In this document: in pieces, positions 48,161 through 60,928 of the stretch
Layout: each line of letters starts with the position of its first letter
Numbering within the stretch: the first letter of the stretch is position 1
Assembly: GCA_009617715.1 (NCBI GenBank)
Contig: VTFK01000637.1
Coordinates: 1-64,000 of the forward strand
DNA length: 64,000 bases
Direction: 5' to 3'
DNA from: Plectrocnemia conspersa
Taxonomy: Eukaryota > Arthropoda > Insecta > Trichoptera > Polycentropodidae
Translations under genes and position numbers: made by a program
The notes under the pieces: generated by a model
What the model was told of the DNA's origin: nothing
What the model saw: only the letters and a program-made list of their open reading frames with translations
The model's database searches: none

Positions 48161-51100
48161 AATTCTCCCGTGAGATTAAGAAAATCTAGGAAAACATGAT
48201 TTGTGATAATCGATTGGAATTATATTTTTATATTACTAATACACGATTACAATGAAAACATAATAAGTTTTATAAGAAATATTCATTGAACTGTACCTCA
48301 AATAGCTAATCTATCGGGACGAAATAAATTATAAATTAACTTTATTTATCTCACTTGAAATACGTATTGACGTAATTGATATAGAGGATTCATGTATTTT
48401 TTATTTATAAGCATAGTATTTATTTCTTAATAAATAAATAACAATGCTTCCGCAATAATTACCGTTAAATATTTTTTATTCAAAAATTCGACAGTTGTTT
48501 TATTATTATATAATACAATAAGGCTTTAATGTCGATAAAATTATTTCAGCAACTTTACCGATATTGTCATTTTCTGTGAAACGACAATTTAATCGATATT
48601 CAAACAATTAGTGCCGTTTTGATTGATCTTTTCTCTGCTTCCAAAAATTGTCTTTATTGTTACAATTTTACAATTTTACAACGTTACAATATTAATTAAA
48701 AAATACTTTTTTTTGTTATATATTATTTCTAACTGAAGCATTTTTATGTATTATACAATTAAAAACTTCTGAATATTGTTAATAGTTTCGCACAAATTAA
48801 AACCGTGTTACTAACATAATTTAATTATTAATATTATTTAGTACTAGGATTCATAAGCATAATGAATTTGGAATAGATTTTTTGTCAAAAATAATCGAGC
48901 TTGATAATTGTATTAGAATTACTAAAAAAGCACCTGAACATACAATGTATTTCATTGCGTAATAGTTTGTATTGTAACAGACAGCGCAAGTGTTATGGTA
49001 CGCGTTAGTAAATTTGCCGTGCCAGAACACCAATTATGCATATGCAATTAAAATTCCTATTTATAATGTTATTTACAATAATATTTCTGCTCAACTCTAC
49101 AAATAACGTCTAAAAACGATTAAGAGTTTTAAATAACTCATTATAAAGTTTCTTAAAATCACTGTTCCATCAATATAGGGAAAATTCGTGGCAATATCTA
49201 CCACTTACAATTATGCTTATATATAAAACAAGGATATGTTAAAAATAAGCATGAAAAGATGTCGTTTAAATACTGTAAGACATGGTCTGAAGCAATTCAA
49301 TTTTTGAAATACAGTACTTGAAAAAAACGTTAATGAGTATAGAATTTTTCTTTGACATTTAACATCTTTGATTGAATGAAAATTACTTAAAACAAAAAAT
49401 ATGATAATTGTTTTTAAAATAACACGTAGAAAAGCGAAGTTGAACAGATGTGGCAGATTCACTAACATATTGATTAAACCCCAATTCATTAGATGACAAT
49501 AATAAGCATATAATATTTTTAGCTACAACTTGTGAAAACTATTGGAAAAGCAATTTTAAGTTTTTTTTTAATTATCTATAGAACATGAGCCAAATAAGCT
49601 TCAAATTTCAGAGCCATTCGAAACACCATATTTTAGATTATCCTAATTATTTTTATTAAAATACTTCGGAATCTTTACGAATTTAATAAATTACAAACAA
49701 AAATACTAACAACAATTTTTTTAACAATTTTATTATTATATTTTAACTATAAAATTGTTTTTTTTCTTATTATTAATAAATGTAAGTTAACATTAAAATT
49801 ATTAAATTTTAAATATATTTTAGAAAATTTCTAGAGAAATTTATATACAGAAGCACTATTCCTTGTCAATCAATGTTGATCTCTCGCCTGCATAAGTTAC
49901 GGCTCACAATCAAGATATTTTTATATATTTTAAAGTTATTCTTTAGAACTTACTTTTTGTCACATAAAAAGAACATTTGGGTTCTAGCTTCTATTCTGAG
50001 AAATATTGTTTATTCCCTAGATAAATGTAGTTTTCTACCCTTTAGGAGCTTAGCTCGTCGGTGTTTGTTTGTAGCAGAACAAGCCGGATCTTGTTTCGAT
50101 AATATATTTGGCGATTTTGACTCTTTCTCTTTAAAGTTATGAATATTAGCATAAAATAGGTTGAATTAGAAATGCTCAGGAAGTTGTGTCCTAAGCGTGT
50201 AAAGTTAACGCATTACACTGTAAATCCATCGTATATGTATGCATGCGTATGTGAGTATGTCGTGTCAGGAAATATGATATACGATCGAATAAAGTTAAGT
50301 GTGCGGTTTAAGTGGCACCGTAGGTGGGGTGAGCGCCTAAAGGCGTTTTCATATTATATAAGTAAACATTTCATTCAAGAGTTGTAGTGTTTTCTCACAT
50401 TCAGCCCTATTTTCGTCCTTCCAGTTCATTCACCAGCCGGCGGTCGAGCAGAAAGGCCAAAAGTGACACTTTATTACCTTGTTCATACAATTATTTATTG
50501 TGTGTTTAATCGTTTACATGCTGTTCGCTTCGTGTTGTATTAAAAAACTATTATAGCTTTCTATTATTTTTCGGTAAACAATTTTTATTTACCAAAGTTC
50601 AGGTTAAATTTGATCATGTAATTGCTTCTTTGTGCGCCGAAATTTGATTTAATAATATCGTGAGCGTAACGAATTTTCGAACTAAATTAATTTTTATAAG
50701 AAAAAGTTGTGTAATACACAAAAAATGTACGTAATACATCTACAATCTACAACCTATGTACAAATAATTAAATTTGCTCAAATGAAATATTTATTTGATT
50801 GGAATCAGAACGTTTATGTCGCGTGTGTGATTGTATATTTACTCAACTATGTCTTACATTACATTTGGTTTAATATTAACGGGAAACGAATATTTATTAT
50901 TCAATTTTAACAGTCAGTTCTGGGTTGATATTTGTGAATGTGTGAAAATTATACCAAAGTAACATTTATGCAATATGTTTAACTATGATTAAAAAATGAT
51001 CAGTTAGTACTGTAAAATAAAAATAGAATTTTTATAATTGAGAAATATATTCCTTCAAAAAAATTAGAATCCATAAAACCGCAATAAAAATAGTCAGATC

Positions 51101-51839
51101 AAAATGCTTGTTTTTTATTTGAACTCAATAGCAAGTTACTTACAACTTCGATTGAATTGATATATATTGATTTACATATATTTACATACTTGCGTATTTA
51201 TTATGTAGGTGTATAGAAAAGAAACGTTCAGTATTGTTATTAATACATTAAAATTTAATGAATCTAATAAATATGAATAATATTTGTAAAATTCATGTTA
51301 AAAAAATTCTTATTTTATGGATTTTTTAATAACTGCGTGAATATTGTTTGGTTAGAATTTGCTGTTATTTTTAGGGATGTTTAACGGTGTCATGTTCTAA
51401 GCAAGATATATTATGTATATCTGAGATTTTTCAGTCTAAAAAGTAAGAATGTATTTTATTGGCAAGTCAAGATTTATATTAGATTTTTATGGGTTTATTT
51501 TAAAAGCAATCTGTATCACAATGGACCAAAAAACCCACCCAAATAAAGAACGGTCATTGTGTAAAAAATTGGGTTGATAAAAAATATTTAGTATTTATTG
51601 CTTCTTAAAATATGATTAGGTCATTTTTTAAGCACTCACAGTATTTTGCAATAGATTTATTTAATATAAACTATTCTCTACTATACTATTTTATTTGACA
51701 ACCATCTTTTTAATTGCGGTTTTCAAACATGATAATAAGTAAGAAAACGTTAAGTAACATCATTAAAAATTATTATTAATATAAATATTTTTATCGCGAT
51801 TAAATTTAAATAGGAGATATTTTTAACTTGCATATAATA
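48161..51839. other. AT-rich sequence, nothing recognised
   Basis: Several 60-90-codon frames (for example 49217-49489 minus, 49873-50142 plus, 50172-50387 plus) have no family resemblance. A short CpG-containing patch lies at 50400-50470. Confidence 0.5.
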
Positions 51840-52400
51840 ACGAGGCTAAAGAGAGTGCCTTTTATCCGGAACGTTCGCGTTACAAAAGATACTTTCCAGG
51901 ACGGAATTTACAAGCACAACCCACAGGGTCGTTAATAAAATGTAAGACGAAAATCATGTATTCGAGGGCGGATACAGAACATCATCGTTTCGTATACGTA
52001 TATTATATATAAAAATCCGCGTGCGTGACTATCCAATTAGTGTTGATGAGATGGAATACTAAAGATACGACAAAAATATCTTAGCACCGGAAAAGCGAGT
52101 GCCTTCGTGAATATAATATGCAAAAGCGAAAACGTATTGTATTTGTACGCAGTGGATATTTGCATAATGTTAAGATGCGCGCAGGAAAGTTTTGCAAAAT
52201 CTTTAACTATCGCTCGTGAAATCAGATATTGGATTAACGAAAACAAATCCTTGAGAATAATGCGAAAGTTAAAATTAACGAAATAGGATAGCATATAAAC
52301 GCGAAATCTGCTCAATAGTCGTCCGAGCTTACGTGACGTAACTATTGCTTTAAAATAGTTTTTGTGAATTAATACATACACAAGATTATTTACGTGTATA
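51840..52400. other. GC-elevated island with open frames on both strands
   Basis: Plus strand: about 62 codons without ATG at the start (about 51827-52014), with protein-like ESAFYPERSRYKRYFPGRN. Minus strand: 114 codons from ATG (52037-52381). Neither is recognised and they may be compositional. Confidence 0.25.
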
Positions 52401-52949
52401 CATTATTACTTTTCTGTCTATCATTTAAACACGTTTAATGATTAAAATAAATAACGAAGGTATATTTAATTTTAATAAAGGAAATATTCGGTAATCGCTC
52501 TTAAACAACTCTTGATTACGTTTAACTTTCTGAAACTTTTCTGACACGAAGCAGTAGAAACAAAAAGAAATATTCGAAGAACAATATTGAAATTCTAATA
52601 TGACTTAATTAATTCAGTCATTGAGAGTTGGATATTAAACGGAGTTGTAGGTTTAATCGATTGTATGAGTGTTCAGCTTTGATTTTTACGGTTTTAATTA
52701 GTAGTAATATATGCAATACAGATAGTAAAAGAATACATGTCCATTTTATTTAGTATTAGGATTTTTAGTGTTTGCATTAAATGTGCTATTTTGTGTGGTG
52801 ACTTTTTTTCATCTTTTGCGAACTGATGGATGCATTACATATTAGTCTTAAAATGGACTTGAAAAAATATTTAAGCGCGAAGATTTGCATGTATTTCTGA
52901 CGTAAAAATATAAACAATTAAATAAATAAAACTTTCATTTTAGTCGTCC
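52401..52949. other. AT-rich sequence, nothing recognised
   Basis: No supported feature. Confidence 0.5.
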
Positions 52950-54262
52950 CACAATATTGGTCGTTATTCCTGAACTTATATAAAACGTCTGTCAGATTGA
53001 TCTTCTTGATCCTCTTCGATTCATTTTCAATTTGTCGTTTACAGTTTCGTCGTTTCCTGATTTGTGGAGATGTACAAAAATCATTCTATCCGCAAGAATG
53101 GTGATAAATTATGTATCGAAAACTTTGCCGTTCCTTAGTCACCTGATATGTTGTTCGATATAATTATTCATAGATATTTCCACAAGTGCTAGTGAGCCAA
53201 CAGCACAGGTTTCATCTGCGTCATTCTATGGTTACTAAGCTCTTGTGCTTTGCGAAGGTAGTGACAAAATCCATCGATTCTTAAATTCAGGTCGTCGCTT
53301 GGTGAATGTTTCGTTTATTCTGGAGTACCACAGGGATCAAACCTGGGTCCTTTGCTCTTTTTCTTTTTATTATTGAAATTAATGCGGCAATTATCAACCC
53401 ATAATATCTAAAAGTGTTTCAGAGTATTCGTACAAATTCGGAATCACTCTCATTACAGAAATATCGGAGTCGCTGTGCAGGCGATCGATCGACAGTCGAC
53501 TGCCTGTCAGCATCGTCACATATTCCAGATTTTAGAGCCCGGCGGAATTCTATTACAGTTTAGGCGTTAGGCTTACTTTAAGCGGAAATGATTCAGGAGT
53601 GACGTTTAAGCAGGGATGAATTTTTTTTTATAAATTTCGCTAAAGTATGCGATAATGCGTCAAGGATGCTCGGCTTCGTTATGCGGAGCGCGTGTCACTT
53701 CAATCATTTATATGTGCTTCGCATTCTGTACGATACGCTACTTTGTACCATCGTAATTGTCTAGAATCAGAGTGAAATAAAGTGCTCCTTGCTGATCTGA
53801 GATATCTCTATAAGAAGGAGTAAGGGTCGTATCTGTATTTGTATCCTAGTGCCGTTTTGACAAGAGCGTTGGGATGTAATTCATTGCTTACTTGGAAGCA
53901 CTTTTTAAAATTGCTGAAGGGCGGTGTTCCAGCAATGCCCAGTGACTTTCAGCTGCGGCCCTTAGATTGTCCTAGAGAGTCGTCATCACGTTCTCTATTC
54001 CTGGCCGTTTCGGCAAGGACATCAGCGCTTGAAAACGCTCTTCTTGCACGAGCCATCCAGCTTCACAATGAGCTTGCCAAACACAAAAATGTTTTTTTTT
54101 GAAAAGGTTACGTGGAATTGTGCTCATCTATTTTAAGTGTGCACTATATATAACTGTTTTTTATTTTTGTTTATTATTATTTAAATTTTGACATTATGAC
54201 GCACTGGGAAAACCTGTCAAATCATTGTGGTCAGATTGTAATAAAAAATATAAATAAATAAA
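52950..54262 (+). mobile_element. Jockey-like LINE relic with 3' end (longest copy)
   Basis: From left to right: PDLWRCTK (about 53056), a QHGF-region remnant at about 53200 (CCAACAGCACAGGTTTCATC), and YSGVPQGSNLGPLL (53316-53357), the clearest reverse transcriptase motif in the window. Then come a decayed YADD region, RMLGFVMRSACHF (about 53665-53710), and DLRYLYKKE...YLYPSA (about 53795-53850). The frame 53839-54102 follows (RALGCNSLL, HFLKLLKGGVP, ALLARAIQLHNEL), typical of the C-terminus of Jockey-like ORF2. After the stop comes a 3' end, ACGCACTGGGAAAACCTGTC...GTGGTCAGATTGTAATAAA, and a (TAAA)-type tail to about 54262. Many frameshifts. The 5' part, with the endonuclease and ORF1, is missing. 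Confidence 0.85.
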
Positions 54263-55694
54263 TATTTAACATAGTCAAATATATATATTTTAAGCTCTTT
54301 AAATTAAGACCTACATATATTCCCTTTATTTTTATAATAAGGCCAATAGTTTAAGTATATATTTTAGTTATACATAAATTTTATACGTATATATTTATTA
54401 ATAATAACGTTCAATACAATATATTGCGTAAACAGACATAAGCGCTATTAATATAGATTAGTAACCGATAAAAGTAAAATTTTTATTGTTACTGCGCTTA
54501 CTTTTAATAATGCCAATTAAACGCTCCACAGCGCTATAACATTTTCCCGAAATTGTCCATTACTGTCGTCGATACTGTTGCTTCCATCTCTTGTTCAATG
54601 TTCTTATTAGTCTCGATACTGCTTGTGCTTATACATAACATTCGTTCGTTACATAAACACGCTATATATAGTAAATGTATGTATAGGATTCATATTATAT
54701 TTTTAAGCGAAAAATAAATCAAATGCGAGTACTTTTAGTTTTTGCAAGAAAGGCAAAATTTAAATTTTATGCATTTGCATAACTCTAAATTTGCAAATTG
54801 CTATCCTATGGGCAAATTTAATATCTAAAACTTTATAATACGTAAAAAAAATGTGGTGACACTATATATCCATAACTAGTTAATTTATATCTTTATCTTA
54901 TTTTAATTGCTATTCACGTTTTTTTCTATGTTTAATATTTATTACAAAAACTTGTAGTGAAATAAAATGTTTTATTAGGATCGTAAATAAATAATCCAAT
55001 ATAGTGATGTGTTAATGAATGTAAGATTATCGCCGTACATGTACGGTGATCGATCTTTCATTGCTTTGATGTACTTAAAATAGTTATATATTTACATATT
55101 ACACAACCCCTGCATTTTTCGGTATAATAAAGTTTCAGTCCGCTTCATTAGCAACAATTCGAATTTTCAATGAGTTCATCAGTGACAAAGAAAACTTTCA
55201 ATGTCACTCTTTTTTATTAACGTCTCCTATTCATGCAATAAATTAATTATGCCCCTTTATTTTTACTGCCATATAAAACATGTTGGCGAATAATTTCAAC
55301 AGCAGCTTCATTTTTCGCACAGAAAAAAATAGATCACTTCATTTGGAAAAATCAGGAATTGACATTGAAATTTTAAGCACAGCTCTTAAATCACTTACGT
55401 CAATCGAGTCAAAAATCTCTTCTTACGAGGCTCGCACCTTTTTTGCAATCATCCCCCGCTACATTATGCATACAAGCTAATATATACTCTAGTGTCCTAC
55501 ATTTATTTAACTTATCAAGTATCAAAAAATATTCAATACAGAGTAAAGGTCTTCAGCACTATGATTGAGGTCGATATAAATACACATGATATAAATACAC
55601 GTTCTATAAAATATTCAGTCATTAGTGTTTTTTTTTTTAATATTCCAAAAATGTTTGTACATATCATGTTTAAAATCTTGTAGTTATTATTGTA
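54263..55694. other. AT-rich sequence, nothing recognised
   Basis: A palindromic GTACATGTAC occurs at about 55035. Open frames at 55280-55480 and 55492-55683 are unrecognised. Confidence 0.5.
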
Positions 55695-55930
55695 TTACAA
55701 AATTGTGTCGTTGGAAGGTAATGGCGTGTTATTTGTGTGCCCTTCTCCATCAATCATTGCCCGTCTGTGGTAATTTGTTGCTTTTGTCCTAATAAGTTGC
55801 CAGCCATGGAACCACCACGAACTACGACCATTACAGTGATAAATGGTTTCATAGGAGGAGTCTCTGCTGTCCACCCACCTGTTTTGCTTCATCGGCTTCG
55901 AAACGCTGACCCTTGACTTAAAATATTCTT
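55695..55930. other. GC-elevated island with short open frames
   Basis: Plus strand from ATG at 55806 (context AGCCATGGA): 36 codons, MEPPRTTTITVINGFIGGVS and onward to a TGA near 55915. Minus strand: 101 codons (55695-56000). Neither product is recognised. The good start context and GC content make an exon possible, but there is no further evidence. Confidence 0.25.
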
Positions 55931-57332
55931 TTATACAATATATAAATTCATATCTAAAAAAACTACTTCTACAAGGGGCGAATATAAACATGAAAAGCAA
56001 ATATTTAAAATTATTTATGCGATATTGCTTTATACATATGTATATCCTTGTTCTAAAATTAATAGGTGTTCCTATAATTATTGCATTGCAGTATTAAAAA
56101 CCTTCGGTTGAATCAATATGGTATACAAATAATTGGATAATTCTAATGCATCTTTGAGATTTATGAGACAACAAAAACGAAAACATATTGACAAAGTGTT
56201 TCCGCTGATGTGTCTGTCAATAAATTGAAGTTTTTCTCGCAATATACGCAACATGAAAATACTATATGAATAAAGTGTGATTCTATTTGATAAACTTTAT
56301 TTCTAACATGTCAACGTCGAGTTATTGCAAAATATTCTGGGAAATGGCGCTTGCTCTTATTCGTGTACACGAAAATGTGATTCAGTAATATATGATATAA
56401 ATTTGTAATACTTGTAAATATATATTTCTAAATTTGATGTATGCCTATATGTATTTATTATATAAAAACTTGTCATACATATTATAATTTTTCTGTTTTT
56501 TATGTCTAGTGTTTGTTATAAACATATTATATAAAATACAAAGAATAATAGTTAAATGTACAAAAAACTATTGTTTCGATTATAATTTATACATGTATAA
56601 TATGTACATGTTTTTTTAGAGTCTATAGTTTATAATTGCAACGTTTTGTGTCTGATTTGATGAAAATATATATTTTTTATATATACATATATATGTTAGT
56701 AGATTTTGCCTCTTAATCCTTTATACCGACAATTAGTTCATATTATTATTAAAGAATATAGGAATTTGTTTACTGTATTTAGTACTTCATATTACTTTTA
56801 TTTTTTAATTTCCTCTTGTAAACTTTAAAATTGTTAAATACTAGCAACTTGTATTTAATTGTGTGTATTTTTCTTATTCTACAAAAGGTTTATATAAAAA
56901 AATAATAAATATATCATACGTGATTCTTGCGCGAAAAAGTTTTTATTAGACTTCTATAATAAAGTTATTTAATTTCGTATCTAGCAACAAATATTAAATT
57001 TGTTATTTAAATACAAACATTCAGTGAGTATATGATTAAATTATATTAATATTGACCATTTATTATAATTTATGACAGTTTAACAACTGATCATTTAATA
57101 CTGTTAATAAATATTAATTTATCAAGGGTTCTGATCGATTAATTAAATAATTGACAAACATCGGTTAAAATTATTGATTTATTGTAATTAATACAGTCTA
57201 ATAGAAAAACCATTTTTTTAGAAAAATATACACGAAAATATTGTTTAATTGCATAGTTTATTTTTGGCTTTAGTTTTCAGAATAAAGACCATAAGCAAAA
57301 ATAATCATAAAAATTCTTAATCATATTCAAGC
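55931..57332. other. AT-rich sequence, nothing recognised
   Basis: No supported feature. Confidence 0.5.
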
Positions 57333-57378
57333 AATTTGTAGCTAAAAATATAATGTATTATATTTTTAGCTACAAATT
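57333..57378. repeat. perfect 22-bp inverted repeat with 2-base centre
   Basis: Left arm 57333-57354 (AATTTGTAGCTAAAAATATA...) and right arm 57357-57378 are exact reverse complements around GT. Such a nearly perfect 46-bp palindrome is rare even in A/T-rich DNA because it includes a GTAGCT/AGCTAC core. Confidence 0.95.
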
Positions 57379-58250
57379 CGAATATATATTTTTTATAGTT
57401 TTTTTTAACCACTTTTTTTTGTATTTGTTAATGATATATTATGTAAACTATCGTAGTTTAGTTCAGCTGACTTTAAAGCTTTTTATTTCATTTTTAAAGA
57501 GCTATTTGAGTAAAAAAGTGAAATTTTAGTAAAAATAATACAAACTAGATACAATGATGCCATACTACAATTTCTATTTTTATTACTATAGTTGCCCTTA
57601 ATATTTAATGGCTTAAAGTGATGCTAATATTTTTTTTAAATATTTTAGTGAATGTTTGGTGATGAAATACATAGATTTTTTTACTGTCAAATTACATAAC
57701 ATAAAATATTATTACGAGATCAGCGGAATATAGTTCCTACCTCTGCTCCCCTCGGTATTGGTAGCGTAGCTCCAGGTTAGCTAAGAGTATCGGCTCTGCA
57801 CATATATATTTATCAATCATAAAAAAGCAATAATTAAAAAAACAATTATAGGAGTATAAATTATAAAATATAACAAGAAAACTCTACATGGATATTTTTT
57901 TTTTTTATATAACTAAGATAAATTAAAAGCGAATATTTTCTTGAAATATAGCTGAAAATTACGTATTTTTACGTAAAGATCTGTAATTTAAAAATAGATT
58001 TATTAAAATTATTGAATATTTAGCTATGTTAGTAACTCACTGAATAAAATCTTTGTGTTTTATTAGAGCAAAAAATATAATTTAAAAAAATATGTTAATA
58101 ATCCACGTCTAATTTTACATATACTTAAACTTTGTCGCATATAATAGCGAAATTGTAATTATCTTTGCCATATTTAAGATGAATTAACTTATAGGTAAAA
58201 CTATTATATTACGTCATATTCAAACATATGTTTATACTCATTTATATTGC
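57379..58250. other. AT-rich sequence with a short GC-elevated patch
   Basis: 57718-57800 is GC-elevated (CCTCTGCTCCCCTCGG) but unassigned. Confidence 0.5.
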
Positions 58251-58600
58251 TTGTTTTTAAAACAATCCTTAGGCATCATGTTCCAAATCTTTCTCGATAA
58301 TATGCCGTCAATTATTTACGAAATTGGCCTTGTTCGTTTTAATGTCATTAGTTGGCGCTCATCGAGGGATAAAGCTAAGAGGCTTAGGCGAGACCTTTTT
58401 TGCCAACACATTAACTTGTTTGTTTTATTCATTGATTTACGACCCGCGCCCGATGGCGTTCATATAAATTTTCCACGAACTCGTGAAAAATTCCACCGGT
58501 GTAAAACCTTTGAACGACCGCGAATGTTGACGAATAACTTTCCACGTATCGCACTTGGGTCGAGGCTTTTCTGTGGATAATACTGTATGTATATGGTGTG
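58251..58600. other. GC-elevated island, unassigned
   Basis: Plus-strand 109-codon frame (58251-58580) begins at a non-ATG codon; an overlapping minus-strand frame is 70 codons. Neither resembles a known family. Confidence 0.25.
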
Positions 58601-59007
58601 TAAAAACGGTTTCAAGTCTCGTGTCAAACGGAAAAGCTCTATTTTGTTTACTGAAAATTCAACGCGAAACAATTTTTAAAATTACATATTTTATGAATTT
58701 ATTTTCTTCTAATATTTAGATAATTAAAATTCAATTTTGTCGAGCAGTAAAACATCCTTTACTGTCAACGATAAATGTAACTAAAAAATTTAGTATCATA
58801 CATATAATACACCATTACATGAAATTCAATATATAACATATATATAGATGGATGATATAACATATAGAAGATACGTTCACGCCAAAATATAAAAATACAA
58901 TAGACACGAATATAATAATCGAATATACAACGTTTTAGATTTATGTGTTTTATTATTTTTAAACCTATATTTTTATATATTATTACAACAAAATCAATAA
59001 AAACATA

Positions 59008-59440
59008 TTATAATATGTATATATAGTACGAAAAAAGGAACACATTACATTCTAACTTAATACAATGGGAATAATGGAAATGTAGAATTAAAGCTTTCGA
59101 TTCAATCTGATTGTTCAGTTTGAATTTTCTGTGAAACTTTACCGACACTTTAGAATTGGTTCGCGTTACATTAGTCAGCTCCAGTAACAAGAACGGATCG
59201 TTACTCACTTCTAACTGTAATTGTGCATTTGGCGTAGTTTTGCTAATCGGTGCGATTTGTTGTGACTGAATCATCATCGCAGCACTCAAATTGCGTTATA
59301 AAAAGCCACTTGTGGACACTGAACCGTAATTGAGTCGTCGGTAATGCTCTTTGAATAAGTCGTGTCGTGTCTGTGATATAGTCAAGTCTTGCCGAGTTAA
59401 CTGAAGTTGTAATTTGAGGGTAATTATACACTTGACATTC
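59008..59440. other. GC-elevated island with minus-strand open frames
   Basis: Two overlapping minus-strand frames (59008-59289, 93 codons; 59243-59431, 62 codons) are open in different phases. The first, starting MSAAMMIQSQQIAPI, has an ordinary protein composition, but I do not recognise it. A frame-shifted relic or an exon are both possible. Confidence 0.3.
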
Positions 59441-60320
59441 ACGTAAAATTTTGAGTAGAACGTTGCATGTATATTAACTTTGTTGTATAGAATTTAAATA
59501 ATACTCTGTTATTATGTTATATCTAAGTTATATAATATAAGTATTTATTTATCTCATACTACATTGCAAAAAAACAAATTAAAAATCACTCGATGAGTGT
59601 AACATTTGGCACTATGTGTGGTGGTGTCATTTTTGGCACACGTTAAATAAAAACAATACAAAATGAAATTTCTGAATGCTACGTTTTTGTGTTTGTGAAA
59701 AATTGAATTGTTGAAAGTTTTCCTCATAAAGGCGTTAGAGCTCAAAATAAATTAAAAATATTTATATACTTTTTATGAAAAATAACTTTTGATGGCGATT
59801 GATAAAAAATGTATGTAAAAGGGAATTGTGTTTTGAAAAAGTTTAGCGAGCATCCATCTACTCGTTCCCAAATCTTTGGTGAATGAATATTTTATTGAGG
59901 TCAAATACCTTTGGGAAATTTTTTCCGACGAGTCATTACACCTTTCTGTCATACGTCTAGAATTTTATATATGGACACGGGGTTGGGCCATAAATAACTG
60001 AAATTTTCACTTCACGCTTACCGGCTCGTGTAATATTTTATATGATTGTGGCTTTTGATTTTTGAACACCATCTGACACGAGAAAAATATAGAGTTGTCA
60101 TAAAATATTATTACCTGCCGTAATATAAATAACATATTAAAGTATGAGGGATATTCTAAAAATAAAAATACAACGCAAGTAAAAAAATCAGCTGAAAACT
60201 GCGTGACATGGCAAATTTTACACGGCTTCAGTTACAATATATGTTTTACAATTCAATTCCTAATACTGTTAATGCGAGATTTTTAAGTGATTTTTCTATT
60301 CTGCTAAGAATAGAGAGCTT
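59441..60320. other. AT-rich sequence, nothing recognised
   Basis: No supported feature. Confidence 0.5.
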
Positions 60321-60481
60321 TTTTTTACTGTGGTGTACACTCGGTGTACATATATTTAATGAAATGATTATATTTTAGATATTAATCTGCTATTTTAGAT
60401 ATTAATCTGCATTTTTTACTGTGGTGTACACCGAGTGTACATATATTTAATGAAATGATTATATTTTAGATATTAATCTGC
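60321..60481 (+). repeat. 70-bp duplication with a palindrome inverted at its centre
   Basis: Copy 1 is 60321-60390 and copy 2 is 60412-60481; between them the last 20 bases (TATTTTAGATATTAATCTGC) are present once more (60391-60410). Each copy holds a palindrome: TGTACAC-TCG-GTGTACA (60334-60350) in copy 1 and TGTACAC-CGA-GTGTACA (60425-60441) in copy 2. Outside these three central bases the copies are identical. Confidence 0.93.
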
Positions 60482-60729
60482 GACACAGTTAACTTAATAT
60501 ATAAATAATATTTTTATCAAAAACTAGTATCAATTCACAAACGTTAAGTATTTTTTGCATTGTTTTGAACAAAACTTTATCAGTATATTCGTGTTTTTTA
60601 AAATCACTAATTTAAATTTTTTATTTTTTTTTTTGCGTTGATAAGAGCGTTCATAATGACTAAAAGACGTATTTGTTAAATTAATTAAAAATCGTTTTAA
60701 TAAAAGATGCACTTATAAGGTGTGTACTT

Positions 60730-60758
60730 TATAAATAAGTTACAAACAAATCAGTTCA
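60730..60758 (+). promoter_or_regulatory. candidate core promoter: TATA box and initiator
   Basis: TATAAATA at 60730-60737 is followed by TCAGTTCAGC (60751-60760). TCAGT is the arthropod initiator consensus; the A at 60753 or 60758 would be the start, 23 or 28 bases from the TATA box. The next ATG is at 60797, giving a leader of about 40 bases. A/T-rich DNA produces TATA motifs by chance, so the combination is suggestive only. Confidence 0.35.
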
Positions 60759-60796
60759 GCGTGTTAAAATCACTTTTATACGCTGAAAGATAGAAA

Positions 60797-60928
60797 ATGA
60801 AATGGTTCAGTAATGTTTTTGTTCTACTTTGTATCTTTACTTTACAAATATATCTCGTACCAAACTTAAGAAAAGGTAATATAGTTGATGTAAAATTGAT
60901 TCTAAATAAATTAAAATTATATCGATAG
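60797..60928 (+). CDS. candidate small secreted peptide (43 codons) or signal-peptide first exon
   Basis: ATG 60797 lies in a good context (A at -3: GAAAATGAA) about 40 bases after a TATA/initiator pair. The translation begins MKWFSNVFVLLCIFTLQIYL: a positive residue, then a hydrophobic core of about 15 residues, as in a signal peptide. It continues VPNLRKGNIVDVKLILNKLK and ends LYR before TAG 60926-60928. The mature part would be about 20 residues, basic, with alternating hydrophobic residues. Alternatively AAAAG|GTAATAT at 60876 is a splice donor (phase 1) and this is the first exon of a secreted protein. An acceptor at TTACAG, 63401-63406, would add only about 14 codons. No cysteine pattern or known family is visible. 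Coding status is inference from signal-peptide shape and promoter context. Confidence 0.35.
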   Translation: MKWFSNVFVLLCIFTLQIYLVPNLRKGNIVDVKLILNKLKLYR

